Shown here piece after piece: positions 23,301 to 36,881 of a DNA stretch of 64,000 nucleotides. The stretch spans positions 6,560,001 through 6,624,000 of the forward strand of contig JALJCS010000007.1 of NCBI GenBank assembly GCA_023055355.1, given 5' to 3'. The notes below the pieces were generated by a model that saw nothing but the letters and a program-made list of their open reading frames with translations, made no database searches and was not told where the DNA came from. The position numbers were made by a program, and so were the translations under genes. This stretch comes from Agelaius tricolor (lineage: Eukaryota > Chordata > Aves > Passeriformes > Icteridae). The number at the start of each line of letters is the position of its first letter. Within the stretch, counting starts at the first letter, position 1.

Positions 23301-24879
23301 TTTTTATCAAAATGAAACTTAGAGAGCAGTTCAAAAAGGGGGTTTTAAGGGTGTTTGGGGGAGGGATTTGGTTTGGCCTTATAGGAAATTTGAGAAAAAA
23401 AAAAAATCAGTGCTTTTTTCCCATTCTGAGAAAGAAGAATGCATTCCCTGTGGACCAAAAAAAAAAAAATCCATCTCTCACCCATCCTTAATACTCAGGA
23501 GTCTGCATCTTTTGCAACGGCAGGGCTGGAGTCATGCTGTGGGTGCTTGGTGGGAGCACAGCCAAAGAAAAGCACTTTGCTGTCAGAGGCATTGAAACTG
23601 CAGCTCGTGGGCAGGAGTGGGTGAGCCTGAGAATTCCCCAGGCTGGCCAGAGAGTTGGCAGCCTGGTTGGAAAACATCCATGATCTCCAAGTGCCCAGGC
23701 CAGCCCAGGAAACAGCCTGACTGAACAACCCTGGGACACCCGGGAGGCCTTTTTTGGTGAAGTGCAAACCTTCAGTCACACGCACACACCCCACCTCGAG
23801 CAGCAAACCCAGTCATTCCCAAAGAATGTCTTGAAAATAATTAAATGGCTTTACGTCATGTTCCAGGAGATTAAATTTTTTCTGCCTTGCATTTCTTAAA
23901 GCTACCAGCTTATAAGGTAGCATGTCAAAGCAACAAAAGGTCATACGTGGCGCTACTTGCTGCTTCCAATGAGGAGCAGCCTGGTACATTACAACCCCTT
24001 TGCTTTGCTGAGGAGAGAAAAGAAGAAAAATGCAACAGTCTTGGCTTAGGCTAAGTAGTGTCAACAGACTTTCTGCATCTACAAGTTCTCTCTAGTCATG
24101 AAATGCTCAAAGAAAATAGGCAGTATTTTTAAGCAGAGCTGATACACCCTTTGCCTGCAAAATTAGTTGTTTTGTACACATCCAGCTGCTAAAATACATA
24201 TACTGTCCCTCAGTCTCCTTAATACAAATGCAGAGTGGTGCTTTTGGAATTGCTTTACCTCCTGTGAAGTCATGGGTGTCTTCCAAATATGAAGATTAAT
24301 ATGGAAATTATGTATTGAACAGAAAAAGTATCTGTCCTCAGGTGAAATTTGCATGTTCCCTTCATTTCTCTGGTATTTATAAAAACAAACACACAAAAAC
24401 TCACAGATTAAAAGTAAGGAAAAACTCCAAATAATACCAGTGTGGTATCACCTGCTGAGATTGGAGGGCTGTTTTGCTTTCATTTTCTTTCTTTTTTTTC
24501 ACTTTCATGAGACTTAAATACCCATATTTTCAGGCTGTGATGAAGAAAAAAATGAAGTCTCATCAGCAATAGGCAGAAGCAGCCCTTGGAGTAACGCACT
24601 GCAAACAAATGCCTCAACCTCACAGAGAAACCTTTCTGTCACACCACCTTTGCAATCTCCTTTTTCACAGGGCTTTTCACATCAGCCTAATTGTGATTCT
24701 TAGGGGAATCTCAGCTTCCTCTTTGTATCAGGGTAATGAAAAATTTAGGTGCTGTTTCTGACCACTCCTCCACATCACAACCCAGTGTTTTGTTCCAGTT
24801 CCTGGCACCCCAAAGCACAGTACAGACATGGCTCTAATAACCTCTCCTGGATGAGCTGCTAGTTTCCTCACATGGAGAA

Positions 24880-25190
24880 AGGGCATAGAGAAGACTAGAG
24901 AGATCAGGATAAATGAAAAAGCTTCTCAAAATTTTTCTCTCTCTTCTCAAGTTTTATGAAAACATCATGGAGGATGAAATAGGGAAAAGCAAAAATGACA
25001 GTCTGTGGTCTCTGTGTCACACAGAATATGAAAGATGGGAAAGGGAAGACAGACAAAAGAAAAGGAAGAAATAATACAAAAATGAATGAAAGAAAGGAAA
25101 TGGTCATAGTATGGAAAGAAAGTGAGAGACAAAGTGGCTGAGAAAAGAGGGAGATGAAAATGTAAAGGAAACATGTGAGGCAGCAAAATA
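24880..25190 (+). other. purine-rich (G+A) block
   Basis: About 300 bases dominated by GAAAG, AGAGA and GGAAA words on the plus strand, without a stable tandem unit. It gives phenylalanine-, serine- and leucine-rich frames on the minus strand that should not be read as genes. Confidence 0.6.
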
Positions 25191-27493
25191 GTAGCTGTAC
25201 ATGTCTCTAGTGGAAAATAATTATGGGGCACGTATAAGCAAATATGACATTAAAAATTACACAATAGCAGATAAGTAAAGGCTGTGGGTAGGTCTGGATA
25301 ATTCTCCTCCAAATAAGGAGGCTGAAAGTCAGCATTCCCTTATTGCAGCTATTGTGAAGCTAAAGTTCACTTGTACTGAAATGTTTCCTTACTTTGTATC
25401 ATAGCCTGATAAGTGATTTGTTCCACTGGGAGAAAATGTTTTATCACCACGGCCCATGTGTGTTTTGTTGGCATAGTATCTGAAGTGCAATTATTCAATA
25501 TAATTTTTCAGCTGGTGGGTTATTTGTTTTAATTTTTAACAAAGGCGGGGTAAAATAAGTGTTTTCCAAAAAATCCTGGTTTGCACTTTCTCGTCTCTTC
25601 TTTTGCTACTTTTCCTCTCTGTCTACAGCCAGATCCACTCCCTAAAGGACGGAGGCACTGCAGCCCTTAAACCAAAGACCCTTTGGGTGTTTTGAACACC
25701 CTGCTCACCCACAGGCACTCACATCACTTGTTCCAGGTGCTGTTCCCACTGTCTCTGTGCTGATGGGCTCGAGGACACCAAGCATTGTCACCTCTGATTG
25801 TACCAAGGGGCACTGCAGGGACCGCACACCAGCAAACCCAGTGCCAAAGCTGCACCAGGGCCTACTGCTTCTCCCAGCACAGCCACTGCTTGGTGACAGC
25901 TTTTACAACACTCACACTTGTTAAATTCCTCCTCTCCTTGATTTCATATGGTGAACAGTAGCCAAAGCCATAATCTGTGATCTTTATACTTCCCAGGAAT
26001 CTTCAAGCCATACAGTTTAACACACAGGTGCCCTCTTACAATTAAAATGACCTGGAAATGAGAAAGAACTTTTCCTAAATGTGTCATGTAAACATCACAT
26101 TTCTTTCAACGTGTTTTTTTCCTCTCTCAGCTCTATTTAGACAATAACCTTTATTTTGCTGGACTTCTTTCTCTTCAGTTCTTGAATTACACAGGCTTTC
26201 CATTAAAATAAAAGTTATCCCTTTCCTTTGCCTGTGCAGACATGTGAATCTCTGTCTAAACTGAAAAAAAATCACAACTTTCTAGCATAAAGCATGTGAT
26301 GTTTTATGGTAATGGTACCTTTGACCATTTTAACCAATAATCTTTGAAATGTACATAGAAATTAGGCAAGGTTGGGCAATATGTAAACATTACCTGCCAA
26401 GAAAGGCTGTTACACTGTACCAACTGCTATAATTCACAGACTTTGTAAAGACTGATGCTGGATGAAGTATCCTGCATTCAATAATGAAACAATTTTCTTT
26501 CTTTGATGATGGGTGACCATCCCCAAGCCATTGACCACATGTCATGAGATGTTTCCCATCCTTGTGGGAGGATTTCCTCGGAAATAAGTTGCAGATTAAG
26601 ACATTGGAGTGCTGCTTGACTGCAGGTCTATTAAAAAACCAGCCAGAGAGTGAAAATAAGGAGAAAGCAATCATACACCAAAAAAGAAAAGAAAAAAGTG
26701 TGGCCCTGGGTAGAAACCAGAACCCAAAACTTCTTTTGGTTAGAGAGCTTACTGACAAATCCAGCCATGATTTCCCAACAAGGAAATGGACTTGTTGATT
26801 GTTCCCACTGGTCCAGGAAGAAAAACAAAGCAGGATAAATAAACAGGGTTGCTCCAAATAAATATTTGTCTCTAAGTATCAGTGTCAAAACAGCATCCTC
26901 CTGGAAACAAACTGGCATGATCCTACATGTTGTCTCTTTTACTGGGATGAGGGAAAAGCTGCTGGGGACTCATGGACTTATGGATACAGAACTGTGGAAC
27001 TAGGACATTGCAGGGAAGACTTCTCTCCCCTCCATCTGTAAAAATCCTCAGGTCTGAGGAAGAAAGTACCAGTAAGTGAGAGATATAGCATAAAGTCAGT
27101 CTCATTTCTCAAGATGACCTGTCTTCCCCTTTCCATGAGCCAGTGCTGTTGCCTTATTGAACTGGCTGAAAACCAAAGGGAATTTTGCCACTTGAAACTG
27201 TTCACATTTAAACCAAAAAGACTTTCAGAATTCCTACAAGGCAGAAATTTAATAATAATCTGGCAGCTGTGGAAAATACTTAGTGCAGTATTCTGAGACT
27301 TCACTTAAGATGTTATATCTTAATGCATGGGGTTTCATCTGTGGATTGGTCAAAGGCCTGGCAGCAGGAGTACTAGGCATGACCATGGGCCACCAACAAT
27401 TCTTTGGAATCTGTCCCTTACAGCCCAAACTGTTCTGTGAAATTTCAGTGGCAGCAGGTGACAATGATCTCTGGGCAGTGATAAGGATCAAAG

Positions 27494-28030
27494 TGATCAC
27501 AGAATCAATTAGGTTGGAAAAGACCTCTGAGATCATTGAGTCCAACCTGTGACCAAACACCACCATGTCACCCAGCCCATGGCCCTGAGTGCCACATCCA
27601 GTTTTCCTTAAACACCTCCAGTGACAGTGACTCCACCACCTCCCTGGGCAGCCCATTACAATGTCTAAGTCACCCTTCCTGTGAAAAAATTCCTTGTAAT
27701 GTTTGACCTAAACTTCCCCGGTCACAGCTTAAGACCATGTCCTCTTGTCCTGACACTTGTTACTTGGGATAAGAGACAAACTCCCACCTGGCTCCTTTCA
27801 GGGAGCTGTGGAGAGTGACAAGGTCTCTCCTGAGCCTCCTTTTCTCCAGGCCAAACACCCCCAGCTCTTCCAGGACTGGTCCTCCAGACCCTTTCCAGCT
27901 TCACTGCCCCTTTCTGGACTTGTTCCAGCACCAAAATGTCCTTCTTGAGGTGGGGAATCCAGAGCTGGACACAGGACTCGAGGTCCTCAGTGCTTTGGGG
28001 CAGCCAGCAGGCACAACAGGGTGGTGACAC
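27494..28030 (-). mobile_element. CR1 LINE, longest copy, ORF2 C-terminal remnant plus 3' UTR
   Basis: In plus-strand order it opens with the inverted CR1 3' end (ATCACAGAATCAATTAGG, then GGTTGGAAAAGACCTCTGAG), runs through CCTCCCTGGGCAGCCCATT, and ends in the ORF2-derived part. Translated on the minus strand, the last 300 bases give CVQLWIPHLKKD and VLEQVQKGAVKLERV, which follow the layout of the CR1 ORF2 C-terminus. The known family codes there for the end of a reverse-transcriptase polyprotein. This copy is about 535 bases, 5'-truncated and not functional. It is the least degraded CR1 here. Confidence 0.92.
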
Positions 28031-31000
28031 TGTCCGATCTGTGGGTCCAACATTCTGAGCTCCTTCCAGCTGGGGAGCACTGTGAAATCAATGCTGCTCA
28101 GTGTACAAGTTGTAATTCCAGTTTGCACAGACATGGAGAAGACATAGTAACACAGATTAGCTCCAATTCTTGTAAAAGCTTGGGTTTTGGCATGTCTTTC
28201 CATCAGCTTGCTGCCCCCTTGCATAACAATCGTCTTTATTTAATTATTACATTTTAGATGTATGGAATGGGAAAAGGCCTCTTGAACCACCATTCCCCCT
28301 CCTCAGGTGACTCCACATGTGACTACATCCAGAATTATCTTCAGAAACCTGCTCCAGCTCCACCTTAAAAATGTTTTGAGGGTTTTTTTAACATCATGGC
28401 TTAACACAAATATTGAAACGTGAGATCCTGATAACATTCTGACTGCAAGCTTTGAAGTAACCTTTGAAAGCCCTACAAGCAGGTTATTTTGTGCCTTCAG
28501 AGGACTTGTTATTCTGCAGTGACATTTGCCTTTCCTCTGAGCGTGACACACTGTGATTAAGAAGTGAGTTGCTTATCTCCTGCTCACAATCACTTGTAAG
28601 GATCTCAAGTACCCTTTACACATCACCAGCCACCCCTCCTGTGCTCTGTTACTTTGTCATTTAGCTTTATGACCAGTTTAACGTTCTTGAGCCAGATCTG
28701 AATGCGTGGGACAGCACAGTGCTTGTTCCAGGCACACAGAGAGAATGCTGAGGTAGGATTTTATGCACATGTCTGAAAGCCCATGGTGCATTGCTGTTAT
28801 GATCCCTCCACCCAGAAGTTTTATGGAACAGTCAAGCTTCAAGGCCAGGAGTTCCCATCACCATCATCTGCAGTTTTTCACCCGCTCAATCCCTTAATAC
28901 CCCTAAGGGAATTGCTGTTCCCTCTTAAGTGAATGAACTCTCCTGAGCCAAGTAACTTCTGTTTAAAGTAAAATCTGTTCCTCAAGAAAAAAGAATAAAA
29001 AACTCCAGCCTTGCTTACATCACCTTTCACTATCAAATACCTTCTCTTAACATAAGAGCTAATAAACTATGAGCAAGCCATCTGCTGACTTCATCAGTAA
29101 GCTAAACACACAGAGCTTCAACTCTGCCTCTGTGAAGCAAATTTTTCCACATATCCAAGGCTTTTTGAACTCCCTCTGCTTGGTCACATTCGTTGTGAAG
29201 AGGATGCCAAAGCAGACACAGCACTGCAGAAGAGGCCTTGGAGTCTGGCTCAGTCCAGATATCCAAAATAGGGGAGTCTGCTCCTGAGGCTCTCCCATGG
29301 GCCACACCTCTTCTCTGGAAATCAGTAGCACAACTTCCCTCTGCTGCCCACAAGGAGCCGCTTTCTAGGGCCCGGGAAATGGGAAAATTTCTTTGCACCT
29401 CCAAGAGGAATCCAGGTAAAAGTTGTGGGTCACTGATTCTCTCTGGGGATGGGAACAAGGGAGAGAGCCTGCTTTTGAGGACATTTATTTCTCACCAGCC
29501 CTGATGCAGTTACCTGTTTAGGAGACAGGTTTTTATATCAACATTGTCACAACATTAAACAGATGCAGAGTCAGGGTCAGAGCCCCATTGTGCTGGACAT
29601 TTCTGATCCGAGACCTAAAGCTGCTCCTTTCTCTGGGAACAACAATATCTATATTTTTTCCTTTTTTTCTTTTTTTTTTTTTCTCTGCAGACTCAGAGTG
29701 CTCACAGGGCTTTTGTTTCCTGTTTGTCTCACTATATTTTAAAGTAAAAATGTAGTAATGATCAGCCTGGTTCTTCTGTATTTTTTCAATCAGTGCCTTA
29801 TTTTCATTCTTCCAACTCTCCAGCAGTGTTTGCAGTGGTTCAAAGGGCTTGAAAGCCAGGACATCAGAAAACACATTGTCAAGTCCAGCAGAATAATATG
29901 TAGTACAAAAATAGTAGTAGTCTTTTTTCTTTTTTAAATCTTTTAATTCCTGACCTGTAAGAAAAAATTTTATAAAATTATTGACATTTTAAGGGAAACA
30001 GAGAGGATCATGAGATTTCTACAGGCATTAAAAATAATGATTTTCACTTCATTAGAATTTACTTTACTGTCTAATTTTCAGTCATAGTTCTGCTTCTTGT
30101 ACCTGGCTAGTAAACCTGTTCAGTAAAGCAACTGGGGCTAAACTTAATAGGAAGCAATTGTGGAACACTTTTACCAGAGAGAAGCTTTATGAAAACAGAG
30201 ATTGTATTCATTCCTTTCACTTGGAAAACAGTACTGGGATTGGATGAGGAAAATTTAATTGATACATGCTGTTACTCTTCATTTTGTTCTCTGAGTAATA
30301 ACTGATATAAATTCAAGCCAAGTCATTCAACTCTAGATTTGTTTAGGAAGAGGGCAAGAAGTACAGGAGATTGCATCCCATCTAAGGTTTGACTTGCATC
30401 TCATAAAGAGATGGGGAAGATGTAACTGAACTTAATTCCTATTTAACGTTGCGGATTTTGCCTAAATTCTTCTCTAGAAATAAAAATGTAGTATATCTTT
30501 ATTTAGGAAAGAAAGGCTGTGATGAAAATGATGAAGCAAAAGGTAGAGGGAAGGTTCTGGATCCTGGCAGTCCCTCTGCTTTAGCTGCTCTCATCACTGT
30601 CATTGTTATGGGCACTGGGCTGGACTGGGATGTGGCTGCTGTTTGTGCAGCAGATGGATGATGCTGAAGCATTCTGGAGGAACTGATTTTTTTTCAGGCT
30701 TTGACACAGACTTTCTCCATAATGTTGAGCAAATTACCTATGCAAAGAAAAAGCATAAAGGTAGTGAGGCAAATACATTCAGCCAATGCTTAAACACTGG
30801 AGTTTATAGCATTTCAGCTTCAGAAACAGTATGGTTTTTAAAAACTATATAATTTTTAAAGAAACATAACATCAAGATTTACCCTGTTATCTTGTGAAGT
30901 GAGTTTTCCCTACATAACAATTTGGATGATTTCGTTCTTAGTAAAAACAGAATTAAATCCTTTAAGAGCAAAAATAGCTATTTAGAAAAAACAATAATAA

Positions 31001-34000
31001 GCAAGCAACAATAAGTGTATGTCATTACTGCACTCCAGAAATGAAGCCCATCTGAAATCTGCTCTCTAAATCTTACTCCACTGAGCTCCTGTGGGCACCC
31101 AGACCTCTGTGAAGGAAGAAGAGATGGCAGAGGAGAAATGGATGAAAAGTTCAGCCAATAAAACATAAGAGAAGTGCTGGATAAAATAGGTGGAAAACAG
31201 TAAGTACAAATGTCAAACATGAGTTAAGAAAAGCTGCCCATTTCGTTTTCCTCAGCCTCAGAGGGAATGGTTGGCTAAGTGAGTTTGTGTCCCCAGAAAG
31301 TGTGGTTTCCCCAGAAGTTGCTCTCTGCACAAGAAGTTGGAAGGCCACCTCTGCCAACCCAGACCTTTGGACCATTTAATCCCATTGCAGAGATGCACAG
31401 AAGTATCTGCCATCCTCACAGGCTCCATAGGGACCAGAGCCTGGGGATGTTCTTATGAGAGTCAGTAATTATATTTTCATTTTCCCTCTTTACTGAAGGG
31501 AAACATGCTATCAAATTAAAAAAAAAAAACAAGTGGAAATTCCATGGAATAAAAGAAAATGGAAGGACTAAGTGCTGAATGATTGAAGAATGGAAGGAAA
31601 AATAACCCACCTTCCAAACCTGTAATGCTCCCAGCAAGAGAAGAGAGACACACAAATGCAAAAAGGACAGAGGAAACAGCAGGGACTTTGAAGATCTAAA
31701 TCTTCTCCTCTGTGCTGTACAAAGTGTGCAGTTTTGACTTGTGTACACACATGGAGAAAGTGAAATATCATCTCTTCTCTGAAAAGTTAAATTACTCGAG
31801 AAATTTAGAGCATTACAGGACCTGTTCTCTAACATTTTCCATGAGTTAAGTAAGTCAGAGGAGATGCAGCAGCTCCACCTTTCTTCTGCAAGACAATATT
31901 GGCACTTGAAAGGACATGGTGGCCATGGAGAACTTGCTTTCCATGAAAGCAAGAAGAACTTGCTTTCTTATTAAAATGAATTCCATGTAAAGGTTCAACC
32001 CAGACACTCCAGGAACCAGTGGGAGGGTTGCAAAGTCAGTCACAAGAATATAGGTCTCTGTTTTCCAAAAATGCCTTCCTAAAGTAGAAATACCATCATG
32101 AAAACTGACCTGGACTATCAAGATTGTAAATTCCACTGACAGACACCTTAAAAATGCCTCTCTAGTTTTTCCTTTTTGAAAATGCTGTGCCCAAGAACAA
32201 CTAAAAGCAACTCACCCTGTGGAAAGCATACCGAGGGAACCGCATTCTCCTTGAATGTCACTGGATTTAGAAAGCAGATCCTGTAGCCACACAGTGTCCC
32301 CAACTTCCTGCTTACAAACTGCTTCAGCATTGACTCAGTGGGAATAACACCATCCACTGAATCACCCACCCATGTGCAACACCTGCTTCTTCCTCAGCCA
32401 TCATCACGCCTTCCCTGGCATGACTCAACTGAGCTGCTCTGAGCCTGGGAGATGGGAGAAGACCGTACCTAGAGACACATGGGCTGGTGGGAACTCAAGG
32501 CCCCCCACTAATTCCTGGTTTTCTGCAATCTGGGATGCAATAATCCCTCGTCCACTCCCTGTGACTCCACACAGTTGGGGGGTGTTTTGTAGCTTGTCCA
32601 GCCCTGCCTATCTGGAACACTTTTCCTGCCGAGACAGTGACTCACTTCCTCTCTAGGAAGCTCACCCAAAATCCTTTTCACTTTAGCTTATAAACTATTA
32701 TTAACTCCATCTGTAAAGCAAAACTTTTTACTCATCAGTGGTGCTAAATGGGAATTTTCCAGTGATACACATATTTTTTTTTAATTGGAAGATGTTGATT
32801 TGTCAGAACATAAATCTTTTTTAGAAACAAACCAGTTTTGCTTAGGCTTTCATCAGAAAAAGTGTTTGCATCCAAAGAAGGAGAACAGCTCAGCTTGGCC
32901 AAGACACCAGTGGTTAGGTCACTGACATGGCAAAACTGAGCTTTTTGGCTACACAGGGATCTGAACCTGGCCACACTATCCTCCACAGTGCCATAACAGC
33001 AATCATCTCTTAGGATGGAGCAAGTTCATGGTGTCCCACTGATGATGTTTTATTGAGTCACCAGTCAGTGTTATCAGAACTTGGTCCTGATATCTTCTCC
33101 ATTTTATATCAGTGCTTAATCCTTAGGTGACTGGCAGTTCAGGAAAGCCACAATATTTTTTCAGTCTTTCTCATTTTCCAGTGAAACTTCAAAAAATCTC
33201 AAGTTGTTCTCACCGAGGATGTTTTCAGATCCTTAAAGGCTGTCACAGAAGAGGAGAAATAGAGAAGATTCCAGATGAATTGTACTCACTGTTTTTCTCA
33301 GAAGTAGTCCCAAGCAGGAGGTCACTCCAATCACCTCACAAACACACAGGCTGTAGCAGTGGGTTTTTTTAGGACTGGTGGCAAATTTTTTTTGTGATGA
33401 ACCATCACAAAAGACATTAAAGACACCCCATGAGTCAAAGGGTTTCCTCTGAAATCCTTTATATTATTCTGTAGAGTGAGGTGATGGGTTTCTGTGGCCA
33501 ATGGACACTCCAAATTTGTTGGAACCTAGGCATAACTGCACATTTGGATTTTGTTCAGATAGTAGATTGTCCATTATCCATGTGTCTATATTTTTCCATG
33601 GGCTGTAAAAGCAAGACTCAATTAGCAAGTGTGGCTTTTTTCTTCCTCTATTTTCACCCATGGCTCAGGATATGTCTTTCAGATGTAGTTTCAGAAATAA
33701 ACTTAAGAATAAGTTCTGATATTTAAATATATATTCAGTACTTTAGTCTTTGAAATTGCTCATTTTTGCAGCCAGAAGGATGCCATTATCATCTGAGCTA
33801 TTTCCCTGCTTGGTATTCCTATAGTACTGCTCAGTAGGAATTGTGGGGCTAATGGAACCATTCCCGCTCATTTTGGTTTTTGTAATCTGTTATTCATCAA
33901 GTGTTGAGCTTCTGGGGATTTCACAACCTCTATCAACTATCTTACACCTCTAGATTGCTCCCCATCTAACAGCCAAGAAGTCCTGGAGCTGCTGACCACC

Positions 34001-35384
34001 ATGGTCCTGCCAAAGCAATCATGGGCTGTTCAGCACCCATTTGATCCACACAACCAAACAGGGTGGTGGTAGATCTTTCTGAAAAGCAAAGGCTTTTGTT
34101 GCTATTTAGGCTGGAACACCCTCCTGTATGAGGACACACTGTCTTTTAGTACTGTTTACTTAACTGCAAGGCTCCATGGTGAGAAAGGGCTTCTTTCTGC
34201 TAAGAGAACTTCATCACTGGAGATATCTCATTTCTGGGGAAAATGTTTGTCATCTGTTTCTAGGAAAGACATTATTTCAGGGAGCCTTAGCCTTGGCTGT
34301 GCCTGCTTTCCATGTACATGCTGTGGACCCATATTTACTGCTAGAACAAAAGGACAAGGGAGGGAAATGTCTGTGCAAAGGAAATTTTCAACCTAAGAGT
34401 GAAGAGTCTCAAAGGGTTTTGACTGCAAAGGAAAAGGAAAGAAAAAATCCAAGCCAATCTGCCTTTTCCACCCCCTCTATTTGTCAGTTGCTCCCCCTCC
34501 TTTCGACTGTCAGATTTCACTCCCATTCTACTGTATGGGCACATAAATCTTGCCAGAAATGCTTCACTCACTTAACACCTACCTGCTGGAGCTTAGATTC
34601 AGAGAGAGGGGAGAAAAAGCAACCTCAAATCCTGGCAATTCTTATAAATCACAGTGTTGCTAATCTCTTTTCAAGAGAGTCGAATGTAAAGTCATGTTCT
34701 TTCTTGTGAAAACATTACTAGCCTGTGGGTGTCAACACAACCTTCTTTTCCAAGAAATCTGTTGCATCCCACAGCGACTCTAGAGAAATTGCACTCTGAT
34801 GACAGTGAAGAGAGTCTGCTAGAAAAACAGCACACGCCAATTCCATACAACAGCAACCTCAACCAGCACTTGTTTTTGTAAGATCAGCTCTCTCTAATTT
34901 CACAAAAAGCAGAACTGAACTTGACCAAGATATATTTTTATGGGAGTTGTTTTTACAACCTCATTGTTGCGAGCTCTTTCCCCACCCCAAAATCACATTT
35001 TCAGCTTCCTTATTCATTCCATGCCAAGACACACTATCCCATTTCTTTACAGCTCCCATATAGAATAAACAAGAACATAAACCACCTGGCTGCTACCTTT
35101 ACACATCCTTCTGCACCCTGTCCTCTGACAGTGGGACTCTCTCCTCTGGGAGCTCCTCAGCACCAAATTGGTCAGTTACCCTGCTGTTACCCTGTTTTGA
35201 TAAAAGTTTTGTCTCTTCCTGAGGAAAAGATCATCCCTAATCCCCCAGACCATTGCAGAAATCCATCTAATAGTGAGATGTGAGGAAATCCCAAGATGCT
35301 TCACAGATTATTATCTGGAAAGTGTCCATAGAGGACTTGCAGGGAAAGAGCCTTTAACAGGAAACATTTTTGCAACTAAGTGAA
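28031..35384. other. unique sequence, no gene recognised
   Basis: No known gene or repeat. A T-rich tract occurs at 29652-29686 and an A run near 31517-31528. A 177-codon plus-strand frame at 34176-34709 and a 178-codon minus-strand frame at 31416-31952 have no recognised domain or coding organisation. Confidence 0.55.
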
Positions 35385-35780
35385 GGAAACAAGAGATGCC
35401 TTATGAAGAAAGGACAGAAGAATCTCAATTAGTCAGAATGCAGCACATTACTGAAAGGCAGCAGCCATTGAGTATTTTGTTCCAGTATTTAAAGGGAGAT
35501 TACAAAGAGGATGAGAAATCCATTTTCTACGTGGAAGAGACAAGGGGTAATGGGTACAAGTTACTCCTGGAGACATTTTGATTACAAACAAGAGAAAAAT
35601 TTTTACAATGTGAGCAATCAGACATTGGAATGATCTGCCCAGGGAAGTGGTGAATTGGACACTTTCAAGAAGCAGCTGGGGAGGCTGCTGGGCTATCTTG
35701 TCTAGACTGTGCTTTTACCCAGAGAGGTTAGACCAGAGGTCCTTGAGGTCCTTTCCAACCTGCTCTTTTATGATTCTAAT
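35385..35780 (+). mobile_element. older CR1 LINE with recognisable ORF2 C-terminus
   Basis: The plus-strand frame starting near 35396 reads MPYEERTEESQL, then FQYLKGDYKED, then ETRGNGYKLLL. This follows the CR1 ORF2 pattern YEER...YLKG.YKED...TRGNG.KL. Downstream come ATCTGCCCAGGGAAGTGG, a GGGCTATCTTGTCTAGACTG block, and GAGGTCCTTTCCAACCTG followed by ATGATTCT. The wording differs from the other copies, so it belongs to another, probably older, CR1 subfamily. Stop codons and indels make it inactive. Confidence 0.88.
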
Positions 35781-36881
35781 TGCATTTGAAGTCACATGGA
35801 GTGTGGGTTCTGTGTTAGAAGTTACCAGAACAGGAAAATAATTTGAACTTTTGTGCATGATGAGGAGCACCATAAAATGACCAGAGATCCTTCTAGTTAA
35901 TCCTTGAATTACCCAGTCTGAATCATTGGGGCTAACAGTTTGTGTGTGTGTGTTGGGTTTATGTATTCATTTATTTGGGTAGAGAGAAAACCCATTTGTG
36001 TGTGTTGCTGTAGTGTCTAGAGCTCAGACCACAGCTTTGCCTGGGCTGTGTTTCTGTCCAAAATAATGACTCGGCGTGTGACAGCTTCACATGAAGTCAT
36101 GGGGCTGTCTGAGAAGACTCCACTCCAAACAAGACTTATCCTTTCCAGCCCTCCCACTTCCCTTTTTGTAGCTGCCACACTGCCAGGGTGAAGTCAAGCC
36201 CCCACCTTTTCAGCCTGCCCTGAGAAAGCACATACCAGGCTGTGTCTGTCAGCCTTGCATGCACACCTTAGGCATGAACAGGCAAAGCTTGGTGCCTCTC
36301 ACCCCCTGAGGGGTGCACTTGCTGCCTGATGTGCTGTCACCATGGGAGAGTTCATTATGGGAGGGTTTGTTAAAAAACAAACAAACTCTGAGATACCAAA
36401 AAAAAAAACCCCAAAACTATTGTTCAAATGCAACTATTCACATGGAAATAAGTGCCTGCTCAAGACAAACGAGGATCTGGTTCCACCTCACACATGGTTC
36501 TTCACCTTTATCTTCTTCTATAAGAGCAGGAGGAAGAAGTCACCTCCTCCTTCTAAAGTTCACCCTCTCACTTCATCCTGGAGTGGGGAGGCCTGGAGAA
36601 CTCTGCTGTTTGTGACTCCCTCTCTCCCTCCCAGGCTGGACTGCCCAGAGCCAGGAGAAATCAGCCCAAGAGCTGGCTGTGCAGAGGGGTTTGGAATAAT
36701 GACCCCACCAGGGATCCCAGCAGTCACCACCTCACAGCACCAACCAACCCTGCTCTCACCTCCCTGTGACCACCTCTGTGGAGCATCTGTCCTCTCCCAA
36801 ATCTCTTTCCTCTCTGATGATCTACAAATCTGGGAAAATCTGACAAAACCTTGCAAAACCCATCAACAATAAGGCAGGAAG
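35781..36881. other. unique sequence, nothing recognised
   Basis: A short TG run lies at 35941-35953. A 176-codon plus-strand frame (36342-36872) runs up to the LTR but has no recognised domain. No gene call is supported. Confidence 0.5.

Larger units (their letters stand above)
18441..27493. other. unique sequence, no gene recognised
   Basis: Nine kilobases without a recognised gene or known repeat. 19240-20330 is strongly pyrimidine-rich on the plus strand and 24880-25190 is purine-rich; both are listed separately. Short A runs occur at 22509-22522, 23395-23405 and 23457-23469. Minus-strand frames of up to 157 codons (18829-19302) show no recognised domain. 24829-24890 faintly resembles the end of a MIR SINE but is too weak to call. 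Confidence 0.55.

Noticed and set aside
24829..24890. Possible second MIR relic (CTCTAATAACCTCTCCTG ... TTTCCTCACATGGAGAAA)
   Set aside because: Only the last part of the MIR pattern is faintly matched; too short and diverged to call by eye.
27722..28030. 102-codon minus-strand frame
   Set aside because: Real ancestry, but as the tail of CR1 ORF2. It is annotated as part of the transposon and not as a gene.
31416..31952. 178-codon minus-strand frame
   Set aside because: No family recognised; another frame overlaps it on the same strand.
34176..34709. 177-codon plus-strand frame
   Set aside because: No recognised domain or splice structure; length is within chance for 64 kb.
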